Shown: positions 10,915 to 22,580, counted from the first letter of the stretch. The stretch: 64,000 nucleotides of DNA from Mortierella sp. BCC40632 (GCA_011634665.1 WAEK01000015.1:289001-353000); one strand, 5' to 3'. A program made the numbers and translations. The notes: a model not told the origin generated them from the letters alone.

Positions 10915-12079
10915 CTTTTTCTTTTTTCTTTTTCTTTTCTTTTTTCTTTTTTCTTTTTCTTTTCTTTTTTCTTTTTTCTTTTTCTTTTCTTTTTGTTCTT
11001 GTCTTTGTCTTTGTCTTGTCTTTGTGTCTAGGGTTAGGGTATGTCAGTGATCCCACAGGAGATAAGAGGGTGTAGGCTTTGTGGAGGGAGAGGAGGCTCC
11101 TGGCTTGGGCCTCTTCACTCCATTCCTCTTGGTTTTGTTGTTGGCCCAGTGTTGGGACAATCTTCTCTTCCCTTCACTCCTCACTCTCTTCGTTCAAGAA
11201 CTCGTACTACCCAGCCTTTTGCTTTTTTTGTTGGATTTGTTGTAATAGATGCGAGCGACCGGTTCTGGGTACTGGCTTAGGATACCCACCAAGCTAGCAG
11301 ACACGACACGGCAAAGCACGACACGGCAAAGCACGACACGGCAAAGCACGACACGGCAAAGCACGAGACAACAAGATATGGGACAGCGAGACCCGACGCG
11401 ACAGGACGCGACAGGACGCGATAGGACCTTTCAGGTAGGTTGAAAAGTCAGCCTACCAGTACCAAGTGAAGGGTCGTCACCTCCCCTCTTCTCTCTTCTG
11501 GGAGGAGGTGGGCTTCTGGTTGGGTGGGGCCCCCACATTGGGGCGGATAGAGCCATGGTGACCTCAAAGGCTCTGTGCCGATGGGGTCATCGAGATAGGC
11601 AAGGTGTCCTCTTGCCTATCGGCTCTAGGGGAGGAGCTAAGGAGTGGGCGAGCTCCTTGGCTGGGGCGGGGTGTGGGGGGGGGGGTGGTGGGCGAGGCGA
11701 GAGGGACTGGAGGCCCACGAGGAGAGGGAGAGAGAAGTTGGGGAGAACATCTGGAGCACGGTGCTGTCTAATGAATCCTCTTTTCTTTTTTACCACTCTT
11801 GTAGGCATGAGCACAAGATGTGGTATTGCGGACAGGAACATCAACAAGTTAGTGAAGACATTCAACGCACAAGGACCAAAAGGGCCAGAGAACCAGAAGG
11901 CCAGAGGACCAGGGCCAGAGGCAGATAGAAGACACGCTGTAATAAACTGGTTTTGACATCCAGACCAATGTTCTATTCCAAATAATGAAATATCCTTTGA
12001 AAAAAGTTCCTTTCATGGTCTGTTCTTTACTTATGAACACGACGAACAAAAGAGTGCTATGTTTCGTTAACACACTGTA

Positions 12080-12080
12080 A

Positions 12081-12111
<31 letters not shown>

Positions 12112-12292
12112 CTTTCTTTCTCTCTTTCTCTCTTTTCTCTTTCTCTCTTTCTCTCTCTTTCTCTATCTTTCTCTATCTTTCTCTATCTTTTTCTCTATCT
12201 TTCTCTCTTTCTCTCTTTCTCTCTTTCTCTCTTTCTCTCTTTCTCTCTTTCTCTCTTTCTCTCTTTCTCTCTTTCTCTCTCTTTCTCACTCT
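12080..12292. repeat. CTTT/CTCT pyrimidine microsatellite (right arm)
   Basis: Mirrored counterpart of the purine array at 6490-6690, with CTATCTTT variants in the middle. Confidence 0.9.
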
Positions 12293-12889
12293 GTCTTTCT
12301 CCTTGGAAAATTCTGACCCGTTCTCTCTGAGTTTATTGAGGATCAGGACCAAGCATCCAAATGGACCAAGCGGATCAAAAGCGGATAAGAAAACGGATAA
12401 AAAACGGACCAGAAAGCAGAAACTACTATTCACATTAGTAGAGGCTGTCACGACAATGACCCACTATCGCTTTGAGGACTCTGCCTTGATTTGCCTCTGA
12501 CAATCACATACCAGTTCCCACAAAAGACATGCAATCATGTAGAGATGAGCGACTTGGAGCTGCCTATGACCTCAGCATCTTGATAGTTCCTTTCAGTAGT
12601 CACCCATGGCGATGAGAACACTCTTGCAGACCTGAGTCCTGGTACTTGGAAAGAGGAGGAGGAGGAGGAGTAGAGGTGCACAGGATCTTTTCTGAGGAGA
12701 AACCAGGTACCAGTCGTCAATAGAGAGTTAGCGATCCAGCATCCATTAGATCACAAGAGCCTCGAGAAAGACAAAGGTTTGCGCCTCGCTTGAAGCGTTT
12801 CTACACTGTCAAAAGATCGCTCCTACAGGGAAAGAGTCAGCAGTGGCAGGTGGCCGCAATATCTTCAATTGAGACGCCCAACATGGCCC

Positions 12890-13487
12890 ATATCACGGTG
12901 AACATCTTGTCAAAGATCAATCAGGGATATCTTGACAAAGGTCGGGTGGGTGTTGGCACTGATGCCTCAGCAGCATTGCATGCACTGGATGGTCAGAAGA
13001 GATGCCTCATTTCAACTCTTTCTTCCTCTTCACACTCCCATGTCTTCTACTCCTCTCACACATCACACACATAATCAGCTCTCTCTCATCCAGCCTTGAT
13101 CTTCATCGATCCTCCCATCTGGCAGAAGCCAGAGGCTGGCATCAAGTGGAAAGATTCTTCAAATATCGCGATGTTGATCTATCGGCGAGAGAGCATCTCG
13201 CCATCTACCAAACGAGTCTCCGGGCGATTATGAACAGTCCGGAGATCCCCTCAAAACTGCAAAGGTGAGAACTGTATTGACGGAGCCCCAGTATGATGAG
13301 TTTGTCCAAGGATTCAATGCACTCGCTGCTAAAAGAGACAACTTTGAAGCAGTGCATTCAGTCCATGGAGTCTTTGTTCAGGGAGTGCTCCTGTCATCGC
13401 CTAAGGAGGATCGGGGCAATCTCAAAAGTGAGGTCGGTCCAATGAGCAAGTTGATCGGGTTCACTCACAATGAGCAAGGCTCTTAGA
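12890..13487 (+). pseudogene. Broken copy of an unknown gene (right outer copy)
   Basis: Plus-strand frames contain DVDLSAREHLAIYQTSL, then after a one-base frame change YDEFVQGFNALAAKR and EAVHSVHG, ending near GFTHNEQGS. The mirrored, more damaged copy is at 5212-5612 on the minus strand. An upstream piece (about 12790-13020, including NMAHITVNILSKINQGYLDK) may be an earlier exon, since a pyrimidine-rich gap ending in catccag (about 13085-13098) looks like an intron acceptor. The frame break between AIMNSPEIPSKLQ and VRTVLTEPQ at about 13263 argues for a pseudogene. I do not recognise the family. Confidence 0.5.
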
Positions 13488-14706
13488 GCAGAATCCTGTA
13501 CTACTTGTGAGTTTTCTGCATCCCCACCTCTGTTCGCCATCCCGATTTTTTGTTTCCAATTTTCTAATATCTCTTGTGTCTATTGCTTTTCTAAATTACA
13601 CCTGGACCGATATCACGGCTTGAACAATCGGCATTCTCGGGAGCAGAATGCCTGGGGGGAGGAGACGGTTCTCAAACGAGGTCCACTTGTCCACTTGCCT
13701 TTTTGCGGGCGAGTTGACTTCAAAAGCAACTAAATGGGATATCCAGATTAACAAGCTTCTTTATGGAACCGCCGCTCAACCAGAAAGACGTTCTGAAGGC
13801 CGTCGAGAGGATTCTATGGCATCAGATTACACCTGTCGAGGTCGCACTCTATCCTCGCTCCAACAAGGATACGCATATCCTAGTAATTTAGCTGTCTAAA
13901 AGAGAAAAATAGGAATAATGGGCGAAATTGGGGTCCCAAGGACCACAATAAGGACAAGGGAGAGGGGATTCTCCCTAGACAATAAAAGCAGCTTTCATTC
14001 ATTCATTTTTTTCTTCTTTCTAAATATGTATTCTGTATCTATTTTATCGACCACGCCCAAGGAACTGACCAGCTCAAGACCCGATCAAGACTATGAAATA
14101 TAGATTTTTCTCTCTCTTACATTATACTAGTCTCACTTGGACCATCCCAGTTTGGTCCGCAAATGGAACCGATCCACGGGACCATCGTATCAATATCCTT
14201 TTTATGTCTCCCCCCCCCACTTCTCATTTTAAAAGTGTAGAAAACCGATCCCCAATCCCCTTCTGGTTCCTGACTGTCTTAAGCCTGATCCATTCTCATG
14301 ATAGGTCACTGACATCTTCTCTTGGCTTGCCTATATCTCAAGAGAGTGAGAGAGTGAGCGAGCGGATGGGTTGGTCAAGGGTAATCAATGGCGAAAGGTG
14401 ACTTGGCTTCCTTCGAGACTGCCTTGTCAGGAACCCCTCAACAGCGCTATCCAAGACGGGAGAGTCGTTTTTGCAAATTTGAACCGCAGCAAATGGGGGA
14501 CGGAGGGGAGAGAAGGAAAGGGGGTTGGGAGTTTTGCAGAATCCACTATTGAAGGAAAGCTACTAAGCATCTCCTTCAGGAGAGCAATCCGGCGAGTGAA
14601 ATCGAGGTCGTCTGTCATTGGCGAAAGGAGCTACTGTGAAGCGAAATGAACAGTTGGTAAAAGGTCAGCTTCAATTTCAGCACTTTACAGTCTTTGTAAC
14701 CAGTTC

Positions 14707-14739
<33 letters not shown>

Positions 14740-15556
14740 GTGTCTATGTGTGCGTTGCTGACCATACTGAATTTCTCCAATGTGATACACGAGATTTGAC
14801 AAGAACCACATATCCTTCTTTTATCCCATCCTCTTCAGGTTACACCAGTCATAAGTGCCTTCCTGAATGCATAAAGAAAGGAAGGGCGATCATTTGACGC
14901 GTCTCCATTTAGCGCTTTCTAATCCTGTGCGAAATTCACTAGCCCAGTGTCCAGTGTATTGATAGGGTTTTCATATCTGAAAAAAAAAAAAAAAAAAAAA
15001 AAGGTAGAAAGGTAGAAAGGTAGAAAGATATTGAACCTGAACATGGAAATAACCTCTTTGACAACTTTGTGCGTTGCCTACATTGAATCTTGGGCGACCT
15101 CTTTGAAAGAGCCAGCCGATTTGCATTCGATAGGAAGTGCTCAGCAGATTATGACAAGAGCCCCCTTTTGCTATGGGACTTGGAGGTGGTGGATATCAAG
15201 CAGTCTTCATTATCTCGCTCGTGACACTTCCTGGTCTCTAAAGATCCAGAGTGTGGACACTGAACCCTGCCAAAGGACTTGTCAGTCGAGAGCAAAGGAC
15301 CTATGCTCCTTGGTGGCAACATTATCAAGGTATAGCACAAGAGTGTCAAGAGTCTCAGCACAACCGAAATCTTGCTCAGCTTTTCCTATCTCTAGTCACG
15401 GGACGGTAGAGATAGGGTGGCTTCGAAGGTAAGCGAGGATTACTGCATTCAGATATTGGCTGTTACCCTATCACCCTTTTTTTTTTTTTTTTTTTTTTGA
15501 GGCAATCAGAACTTCTTTCTCCTCTATTGCTGATCAACATCGCCTCATTACGCACC
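13488..15556. other. Gene-poor accessory stretch with degraded coding-like patches
   Basis: Nothing here can be called as an intact gene. Patches at 13648-13899, 14371-14650 and 15031-15432 have coding-like composition but short frames. The 15170-15430 patch reads LLLWDLEVVDIKQSSLS and GPMLLGGNIIKV in one frame, but with internal stops. A T30 run lies at about 14709-14738, an A-run at 14980-15002 followed by GGTAGAAA repeats, and a T20 run just before the SPT16 start. Confidence 0.4.
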
Positions 15557-18500
15557 ATGCCGACCGAGGTCACGATCGATGCACGACTCTTTCACAGGAG
15601 GGCAAGAGGCCTTGTCAATCATTGGAAGGTACGAGTTCAAAAAAGTTTCCTCCTAAAGCCGCATCAACAGAGCCATTGCCTCCCTCCCCCTTTCCTCTTG
15701 GAAAGGAATCAATCCGGGGGAAAGAGAGAGAGAATTGATCATCATTTAAGGCGTTCTCATCAAAAAAAAAAAAAAAAAAAAAAAGACGCGTGGTTGCTAA
15801 CAGAGAGTTTGCCACTCTACTCAATTCTGTCGCATTAGGGCTCGAACGGTGCGGATGATTCGTTCCACAATGTGAACGCTCTGCTTGTCATTCTCGGTAA
15901 CATGTCCGAAGACGACAACATCTACCAAAAAACAACAGCAATCCAGGTAAGAGGAATGGTGTTTCTTGGTCCTTTTTTACCATTGGTCCCTACTGCTTCC
16001 TACAAAACCGGAAACAGCGAGAAAAAAAGAAACTAATACTTTTCTTTGGGACGTTCCTTGATAGATCTGGCTGTTTGGATATGAGTTGACTCAGACCTTG
16101 ATGCTCTTTACGCAGGACACGCTTCATGTAGTGACAGGAGGCAACAAAGGTAGACAAACACTGGAGAAAGAGAAAGAAGCGGTGTGAGGTTGAGAAGAGA
16201 GGCTGTCTTCAATGCGCAGCAGTTTTTCTTTCTATCTTGCGTATAGCAACAGGAGAGAAACTAGGGCAACTTTCTGACTGTTCTGGTTTGAAAACAACCG
16301 CCACCATCCCATATTCTTTTCCTCTCTCTTTTCTACTCACTATCACTACATTTACCTGATAGCGAAAATCCTCGAGTCGCTCAAGCAATACGAGGGCCCC
16401 CAATTCCCAATAGAAGTCCATGCACGCAGCAAAGACGAGAGTCACAACGAAGAGCTGTTTCAAAAGATGATCGACATCATATCAAAGCAGGGTGTAAGTC
16501 CTTTTCTTGACGATCTGTCTGGAAGTATCACCGTTTGTGGGAGTTCGATTGAGCATAGTCGCTGTATCACGCTTTCTAACGTCAGTTCTTTATCGGCCTT
16601 TTTTTTTTTTTTTTAGACACGGGTTGGAGTTTTGCAAAAGGATACACAATCAGGAGCGTTTGCAACGGCATGGAAGGCTGCTTTTGAAAAGTCGCCCAAG
16701 AGCTTAGAGGCGGTCGATGTCTCTGGAGGCGTTGCAGAAGTTTTTGCCATCAAGGATGATGAAGAACTTGTAAGTGTGCCAAGGCATTGTTATTGTGACG
16801 TTGCGGGACGTCCTTTATTTAATCTTGTTTTGACAAGACCCTAATCTAGCCTCCTCCTTTTCTTCTTCTCAGAGAGCAACCAAGATGGCAACGCGGCTGA
16901 GCTCATTGGTCATGAAGAACTACTTTATTGAGGAAATGTCAGAAGTAATTGACCAGGACCGTAAGATCACCCATGAGAAATTCGCTGAGCAGACCGAAGA
17001 TATCCTTTTGAACGAGAAAATGTACAAGAAACTCAAGTTCCCAGCAGATGTGAGTCTAGATGGGTCTAAAAAAGTGATGAAGCATTTCTGAATCAGATGG
17101 TATCTTCTTCCGATGTTCTAACGCAACTTTATACTCTAGGCGTCATCAGGGAACCCAGAGTGGTGTTACACCCCAATCATTCAGAGTGGAGGCGAATACG
17201 ATTTGAGGACATCAGCTGTATCCAACGAAAAGAACCTGCATGCTGGAACGATCATTTGTTCTCTCGGTGTCCGATACAAGTCGTATTGTTCCAACATTGG
17301 TCGTACCTTCTTGATCGACCCCAGCAAGGCACATGAGAAGAACTACAACTTTTTGCTGGATGTTCAGCGCAGGGTGTTTGACAGTATGAGGGAGGGAGTG
17401 ATTATCAAGGACGTATACAACAAGGCAATCGAATACATTCGTAATAAGCGACCCGAATTGGAGAAGAAATTTGTCAAGTCTATTGGATTCGCTGTATGTG
17501 TCTAGTCAGGAGACGCTGTCAATTGAACGGGAGGCCTGCTCTTCCTTTTAAGGCCTGGAATGCCTTTATGCGGATCAAATTATTTACTCCTACTCTTTAT
17601 TGCATTTTTTCTCTCTTCTTACAGACTGGTCTAGAGTTCCGTGAGTCGGCTTACCTTCTTAATGCCAAAAACACAAATGAGCTCCAGCGCGATATGACTT
17701 TTAGTGTGTCTGTTGGCTTTCAGGACCTTGAGGATCCCAAAGCTGAAGATGCCAGGTCAAAAACGTAGGTCCATACTTGTGTTGGTGGCAATCAAACCAA
17801 GGCGCTGATTTTTTTTCTTCACAACACGAAGGGCTAACTCTAGCTTATTGACGTCATTATGCTATAGTTATGCTCTTTTGTTGATCGACACAGTGAGAGT
17901 CACACAGGATTCTGCACAGGTCCTGACGGATGTGGACACTCGATTCGAGGAGATTTCATATTTCTACAAGGACCCAGAAGAGGAGGAAAAACCAGAAAAG
18001 GAGCCAGCACAAACGAGAGCAGCCAAGTCGGCTGTGTTGAATACAAAGTTCCGCAGTGAACAGGAAGAAGCCAGCAAAGATCAATCGCGGAAAGAACATC
18101 AGAAACAGTTGGCAGCTCAAAAGCTTGCGGATGGTCTCAAACGCTATGGTGACGGTGGAAGTCTGAAGAAGGATAACCAAAAGAGTGTGTTCCGCAAGTT
18201 TGAGAGTTACAAGAGAGATACTGCACTTCCAAAGGAAGTCAGTAGTTTAAGGGTATGTTTCTATTACTCTCCCCCTTCTCTCCTCTTCTCAATGACAGGC
18301 TAAATAACACCAGTCATTTAGGAATTTGGATCTGACCTAGTGTTCTATCTTTTTTTCTTTTCTTTCTTTACACCCACTGAAATAATAGATTGTTGTTGAC
18401 CAGAGGAACGAAACCCTTGTTTTGCCAATCTATGGTCTCGCCGTTCCATTCCACATCTCTACCCTTCAAAAAGCGACAAAAACCGATGAGGGCGAGTTTG

Positions 18501-20188
18501 TCTACCTTCGTCTCAACCTTATCACACCAGGTCAACCAGGAAAGAAGGACGATACTGTAAGCAGCATTTGCTTATGTTTTTGCTTTAACCGCATGGACGA
18601 TTTTGTCTCCTTTTAACTGCTTTACAACTACTTGCGAGAACTCATTTTCGTGTCTTTTTCTGGTTGTCGACATCAAAATAGCCATTCGATGATCCCAACG
18701 CAAACTTCGTTCGCGCACTCTCTTTCCGTAGTGCTGATGGAGGAAGAATGACTGAAATCTATAACCAGATTCTGGAGATGAAGAAGAACGCTGTCAAGAA
18801 AGAGTCGGAGAGAAAGGAGATGGCTGATATTGTTGAGCAGGATAAACTGATTGAGGTCAAGGGCAAGCGTCCACCTCGGTTGCCCGATGTGTTTGCTCGA
18901 CCAGGTTTGGATGGCAAGAGACCGGGTGAGCTCGAGATTCACTCGAACGGTCTCCGATATGTTTCACCCCTCAGGAATGAGAACAGGATTGATATCCTGT
19001 TTAACAACATCAAGCACCTGTTCTTCCAGCCATGTGACGGAGAGTTGATTGTCTTGATCCACTGTCAGCTCAAGAACCCTATTATGATTGGAAAGAAAAA
19101 GACGGAGCACGTTCAATTTTATAGAGAGGCCTCCGACGCACAGTTTGATGAAACCGGAAACCGTCGTCGTAAATATGTATATGGTGATGAAGACGAGTTG
19201 GCCTCAGAACAGGAGGAGCGGAAGCGTCGTGCTGCACTCAACAAGGAGTTTAAGCAGTTTGGAGAGAAGATTACAGAGCTCGTAAGTACTCTCTGCCTGG
19301 AGTGGTCGTTCTCCTTGTTCTGTTTTAGTGTTAGTATCTGACAATTTCTGGTGTGATCCATCTCTATTTACTTTTCTAGAGCGAGAACAAGGTTGAAGTC
19401 GATGTTCCATTCCGGGATTTGGCGTTCAACGGAGTTCCTTTCAGGACAAACGTTCTGCTCAAGCCAACTCAGGACTGTCTTGTGCACTTGAGCGAGGCTC
19501 CATTCCTGGTGGTCACCCTTGCCGATGTCGAGATTGTTCATTTGGAGCGTGTCCAGTTTGGACTCAAGAATTTTGATATGGTTTTTGTCTTTAAGGATTT
19601 CTTCCAGCAACCAATCCATATCAACACCATTCCCATGTCTCAACTCGATAATGTTAAGGACTGGCTAGACTCGATGGATATCGTCTTTTACGAAGGACCT
19701 GTCAACCTGAACTGGGGACCGATTATGAAGACGATTCAGGACGACCCAGCCATGTTTTACAAAGAAGGAAGTTGGAACTTTTTGGAGCCTGACTCGGATG
19801 CCGAACAGTCTGAAGAGTCTGGATCCGAGTTTGAAATGTCAGGAAGCGGCTATTCGTCTTCATCAGACGAAAGTTCGTATGCCTCGGATGCTTCGAACGA
19901 TTCGGGATCAGATGATGACGATGGTGAGGATGAAGAGTCTGGTGAGGACTGGGACGCCCTTGAAGAAAAGGCCCGACGAGGTAAAGTATTTCTCCTTTTG
20001 TGGTAGTAGAATGATCTTCTATAGCACCCTGCCTTTTTCAATGCTCGATGCTGACACACTTTTTTTTTCTTTTTCTTTTTCTTTTTTTCTTTTTTTTCTT
20101 TTTCCTAGCTGATGATAAAAAGTTTGGATCGAAGCGTGAGGCGGACTCAGACTCTGACAACGACCGCAAGAAGAAACGCAAGCGCTAA
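15557..20188 (+). CDS. SPT16: FACT complex subunit Spt16
   Basis: Histone chaperone subunit of FACT, acting in the nucleus to loosen and rebuild nucleosomes during transcription and replication. Thirteen exons: 15557-15628, 15839-15946, 16065-16149, 16363-16493, 16617-16769, 16873-17049, 17140-17493, 17625-17764, 17868-18252, 18389-18556, 18682-19281, 19380-19980, 20109-20188. They sum to 1,017 residues in a consistent phase, close to the usual Spt16 length. The N-terminal third is the aminopeptidase-like (M24, catalytically inactive) domain, including [19 protein letters not shown] and [14 protein letters not shown]. The middle holds the dimerisation and Rtt106-like PH modules (for example [20 protein letters not shown] and [17 protein letters not shown]). 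A strongly acidic Asp/Glu/Ser tail (about 19795-19960) is followed by a basic end, KKKRKR, likely nuclear localisation. Several small 5' exons precede the large ones. Start ATG is the first in frame and matches the family N-terminus. Confidence 0.97.
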
Positions 20189-20843
20189 AGCAGAATCCCC
20201 AGTAACCTCTATTTACATAAAGCGGGATAAAAAAAAAAAAAAAAAAGGAAGGAGCGGACCTTCTTGCCGCCATTGTCCACTCCCGTTAGGAATCATGTGA
20301 CTTTTTCTGGTTTAAAATGAGGCCCTGGGTGGCCAGAGTTTGTTCCTTCCTTTTGCATACCTGTATGAGCCCCAACCTACCTCTGAGTATCGGGTGTCTG
20401 GTGACACTCTTGGATCATCGATGGGAACAAACGACATCCTCCATGGACCTACTGGAAGCTTCACCCGCCCATTCACAGATCTCCTATCGTCTTTAATTCG
20501 ACTTTGCCAGAAAACATCCTTCATCGATCGACACTTTTGGATGGATCGATAGATACTTTGACCTTTTGGCAGACGGATTTTTTTCCTCCTTTTTTTTTCG
20601 ACCAATGGAAGGGGGCTGGTTATTGGACCCAGCAACTGTGAGGAGAGACTTTCTTCAGTGTGCTCTTGACCAGCATGGATTCACAGGATGAACCCATTCT
20701 GATCACCAGGAATGATTTCAACAAACCTGATCAGTCAGCCAGCACAGCCTGCAACCATCCATGCACACAAACTGAAACTTTTTTTTTTCTTTTTTTTTTC
20801 CTCCCTGCATGACCTGATCCGACTGATCCTCTAGACTTTCACC
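20189..20843. other. SPT16-RPSA intergenic region
   Basis: About 650 bp between the SPT16 stop and the RPSA start, on the same strand. It holds an A17 run at about 20230, and short T runs at about 20588 and 20780-20800, the latter a pyrimidine-rich stretch directly upstream of the RPSA start. It probably contains the SPT16 3'UTR and the ribosomal-protein promoter. No further gene seen. Confidence 0.5.
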
Positions 20844-22061
20844 ATGTCTGGATTGCCTGCTATTCTCAAAGCCACTGATGAGGACATCAAGCTCCTCCTT
20901 GCTGCCCAGTCCCACTTGGGTACCAAGAACTGCGATATCCACATGGAGCCCTACGTCTACAAGCGTCGTGCTGATGGTAAGGAGTCTGGAAGATGGAGCA
21001 CCAAGGGGATTCAGTGGACAGATGAGAGGTCATCCATTTTTTGGGAAAGCAGGAGTGGAAAAAAAAACAGGATCGAGATCAGCAGCAGTAGCAACAGCAG
21101 CCACTTCAATTTTTTTTCCCTCGCCGAAAAACCAAAATACTCGGCCAACCTCAGTGACCATGGACAAACAGATAGACAGGCAGCAGCAAAAAAAAAAACA
21201 GAGGCGGCAAGTTCTAGTCTTTGCACGATCTGGTTCTAATTTACTGGACTGGACAGATTCGATTCTACTAGAGCCAACAACTTGATCCCAGCCAAAAAGG
21301 ATAGATCAAATCGACTGTAGAGCAGCCATTAACCATATGGGCCTTTTTCTTGTTCTTTCCTTTTCTTTCCAGGTGTCCACATCATCAACATCGGCAAGAC
21401 CTGGGAGAAGATCGTCCTCGCTGCCCGTATCATCGTCGCCATCGAGAACCCCGCCGATATTTGCGTCATCTCGGCCCGTCCCTACGGTCAGCGTGCTGCT
21501 TTGAAGTTCGCTTCCCACACTGGTGCCCAGGCTATTGCCGGTCGCTTCACCCCCGGTACCTTCACCAACTACATCACCCGTGCTTTCAAGGAGCCCCGTT
21601 TGATCATCGTCACTGACCCCTTGACCGACCACCAGGCCATCAAGGAGGCCTCGTACGTCAACATCCCCGTCATTGCCTTTGCTGACACCGAGTCTCCTCT
21701 CAAGTACGTCGATGTTGCCATCCCCACCAACAACCGCTCCAAGCACGCCATCGGTCTCGCTTACTGGTTGTTGTGCCGTGAGGTTCTCCGCCTCCGTGGC
21801 ACCATCTCCCGTGCTGAGCCCTGGAACGTCATGGTTGACATGTTCTTCTACCGTGACCCCGAAGAGAAGGCTGAGGAGGAGGCCGCTGCTGCCACTGCTG
21901 AGAAGTCGGCTGAGGCTCCCGGCACCTGGGCCCCTGGTGAGGCTGCTCCCGTTGAGTGGTCCGAGGGTGCTCCCGTTGCTGCTGGTGGTGACTGGTCTGC
22001 TGAGGCTGCCACTGCTGACTGGTCTGCCGATGCTGCTGCCGCTGACTCGTGGAGCGCTTAA
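20844..22061 (+). CDS. RPS0: Small ribosomal subunit protein uS2 (RPSA/S0)
   Basis: Two exons, 20844-20976 and 21373-22061, give 273 residues. It is a structural protein of the cytosolic 40S subunit, needed for late 18S rRNA maturation. Signature stretches include [39 protein letters not shown] and [20 protein letters not shown], all typical of the eukaryotic uS2 family. The C-terminal extension is Ala/Glu/Trp-rich with repeated W-S-A/E motifs ([24 protein letters not shown]), as in animal and fungal RPSA. Codon use is strongly biased to C/G-ending codons, unlike the neighbouring SPT16, as expected for a highly expressed gene. The 396-nt intron splits the gene after residue 44. Confidence 0.98.
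20977..21372 (+). other. RPSA intron
   Basis: 396 nt, donor gtaagg, acceptor tttccag. Contains A9 and A11 runs and CAGCAG patches. I looked for box C/D or H/ACA features because ribosomal-protein introns often host snoRNAs, and found none I can support. Confidence 0.85.
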
Positions 22062-22136
22062 AGAAAAGGGACTCTCTTTGCATCTGAAGGATTCGTTTGT
22101 TCGTTTTTCTCTCTCTCTTTAAAAAAAAACACAAAC

Positions 22137-22142
22137 AATAAA
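22137..22142 (+). terminator. Polyadenylation signal of RPSA
   Basis: AATAAA 75 bp after the RPSA stop, following an A-rich stretch. It is the canonical cleavage/polyadenylation hexamer. Confidence 0.6.
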
Positions 22143-22580
22143 AGCTCGTCTAGAAAACGACGCTAGGCATGTAATAGATCTTTTTATATTATTTTATTTC
22201 TCTGGCGTGAGAGTGTGTTGGTTGTGGATTGATACACAATGCACACTTTCTCCACAGCATTACTTCACATGCATTTGTAGCACAAAGAAAGAAAGAAAGA
22301 ATCGAGTAAGGGGATGGGGGTACAACATGTTGTCCAAAAAAAGAAGAGGTAGAGGATGCAGGATTTTTATTCCAAAAAAGAACGCATGATATGCATTTTC
22401 AATCCGTCAAAATGGGATATGATGGGGTCGTCCCTTCTCACAACACTTGGAGGTTCAATTTTTTTTTCGCAGGAAACAAAAAAAAAAAAAAAAAAAAAAA
22501 AGAGAAATAGAAAGAGATTGAGAGAATGGTGTATGTTTGTCACTCTAAAAAGAGAGACAGTTCAAAATGCCTTCTCTAAT

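Larger units (their letters stand above)
9567..12772 (-). repeat. Right arm of giant inverted repeat
   Basis: Reverse-complement copy of the left arm, over essentially the full 3.2 kb. It carries in mirror order the GA run (9765-9795), the poly-T/TC-rich block (10813-11000), the GGGTTAGGG motif (about 11031-11040), the tandem repeat (11300-11420) and the CTTT microsatellite (12080-12292). Substitutions that separate the arms include atcgatgaagg here (reverse strand) versus gtcgacgaagg in the left arm, and the T run at 8523-8545, which is only about 12 bases here (10235-10246). This pattern, mutations at fast sites plus a few substitutions, is what two real but recently separated copies would show. 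Confidence 0.9.

Noticed and set aside
20977..21372. snoRNA in the RPSA intron
   Set aside because: No convincing C/D or H/ACA boxes with flanking complementarity were found by eye.
21306..21746. Minus-strand open frame opposite RPSA
   Set aside because: Shadow of a highly codon-biased ribosomal-protein exon on the other strand.
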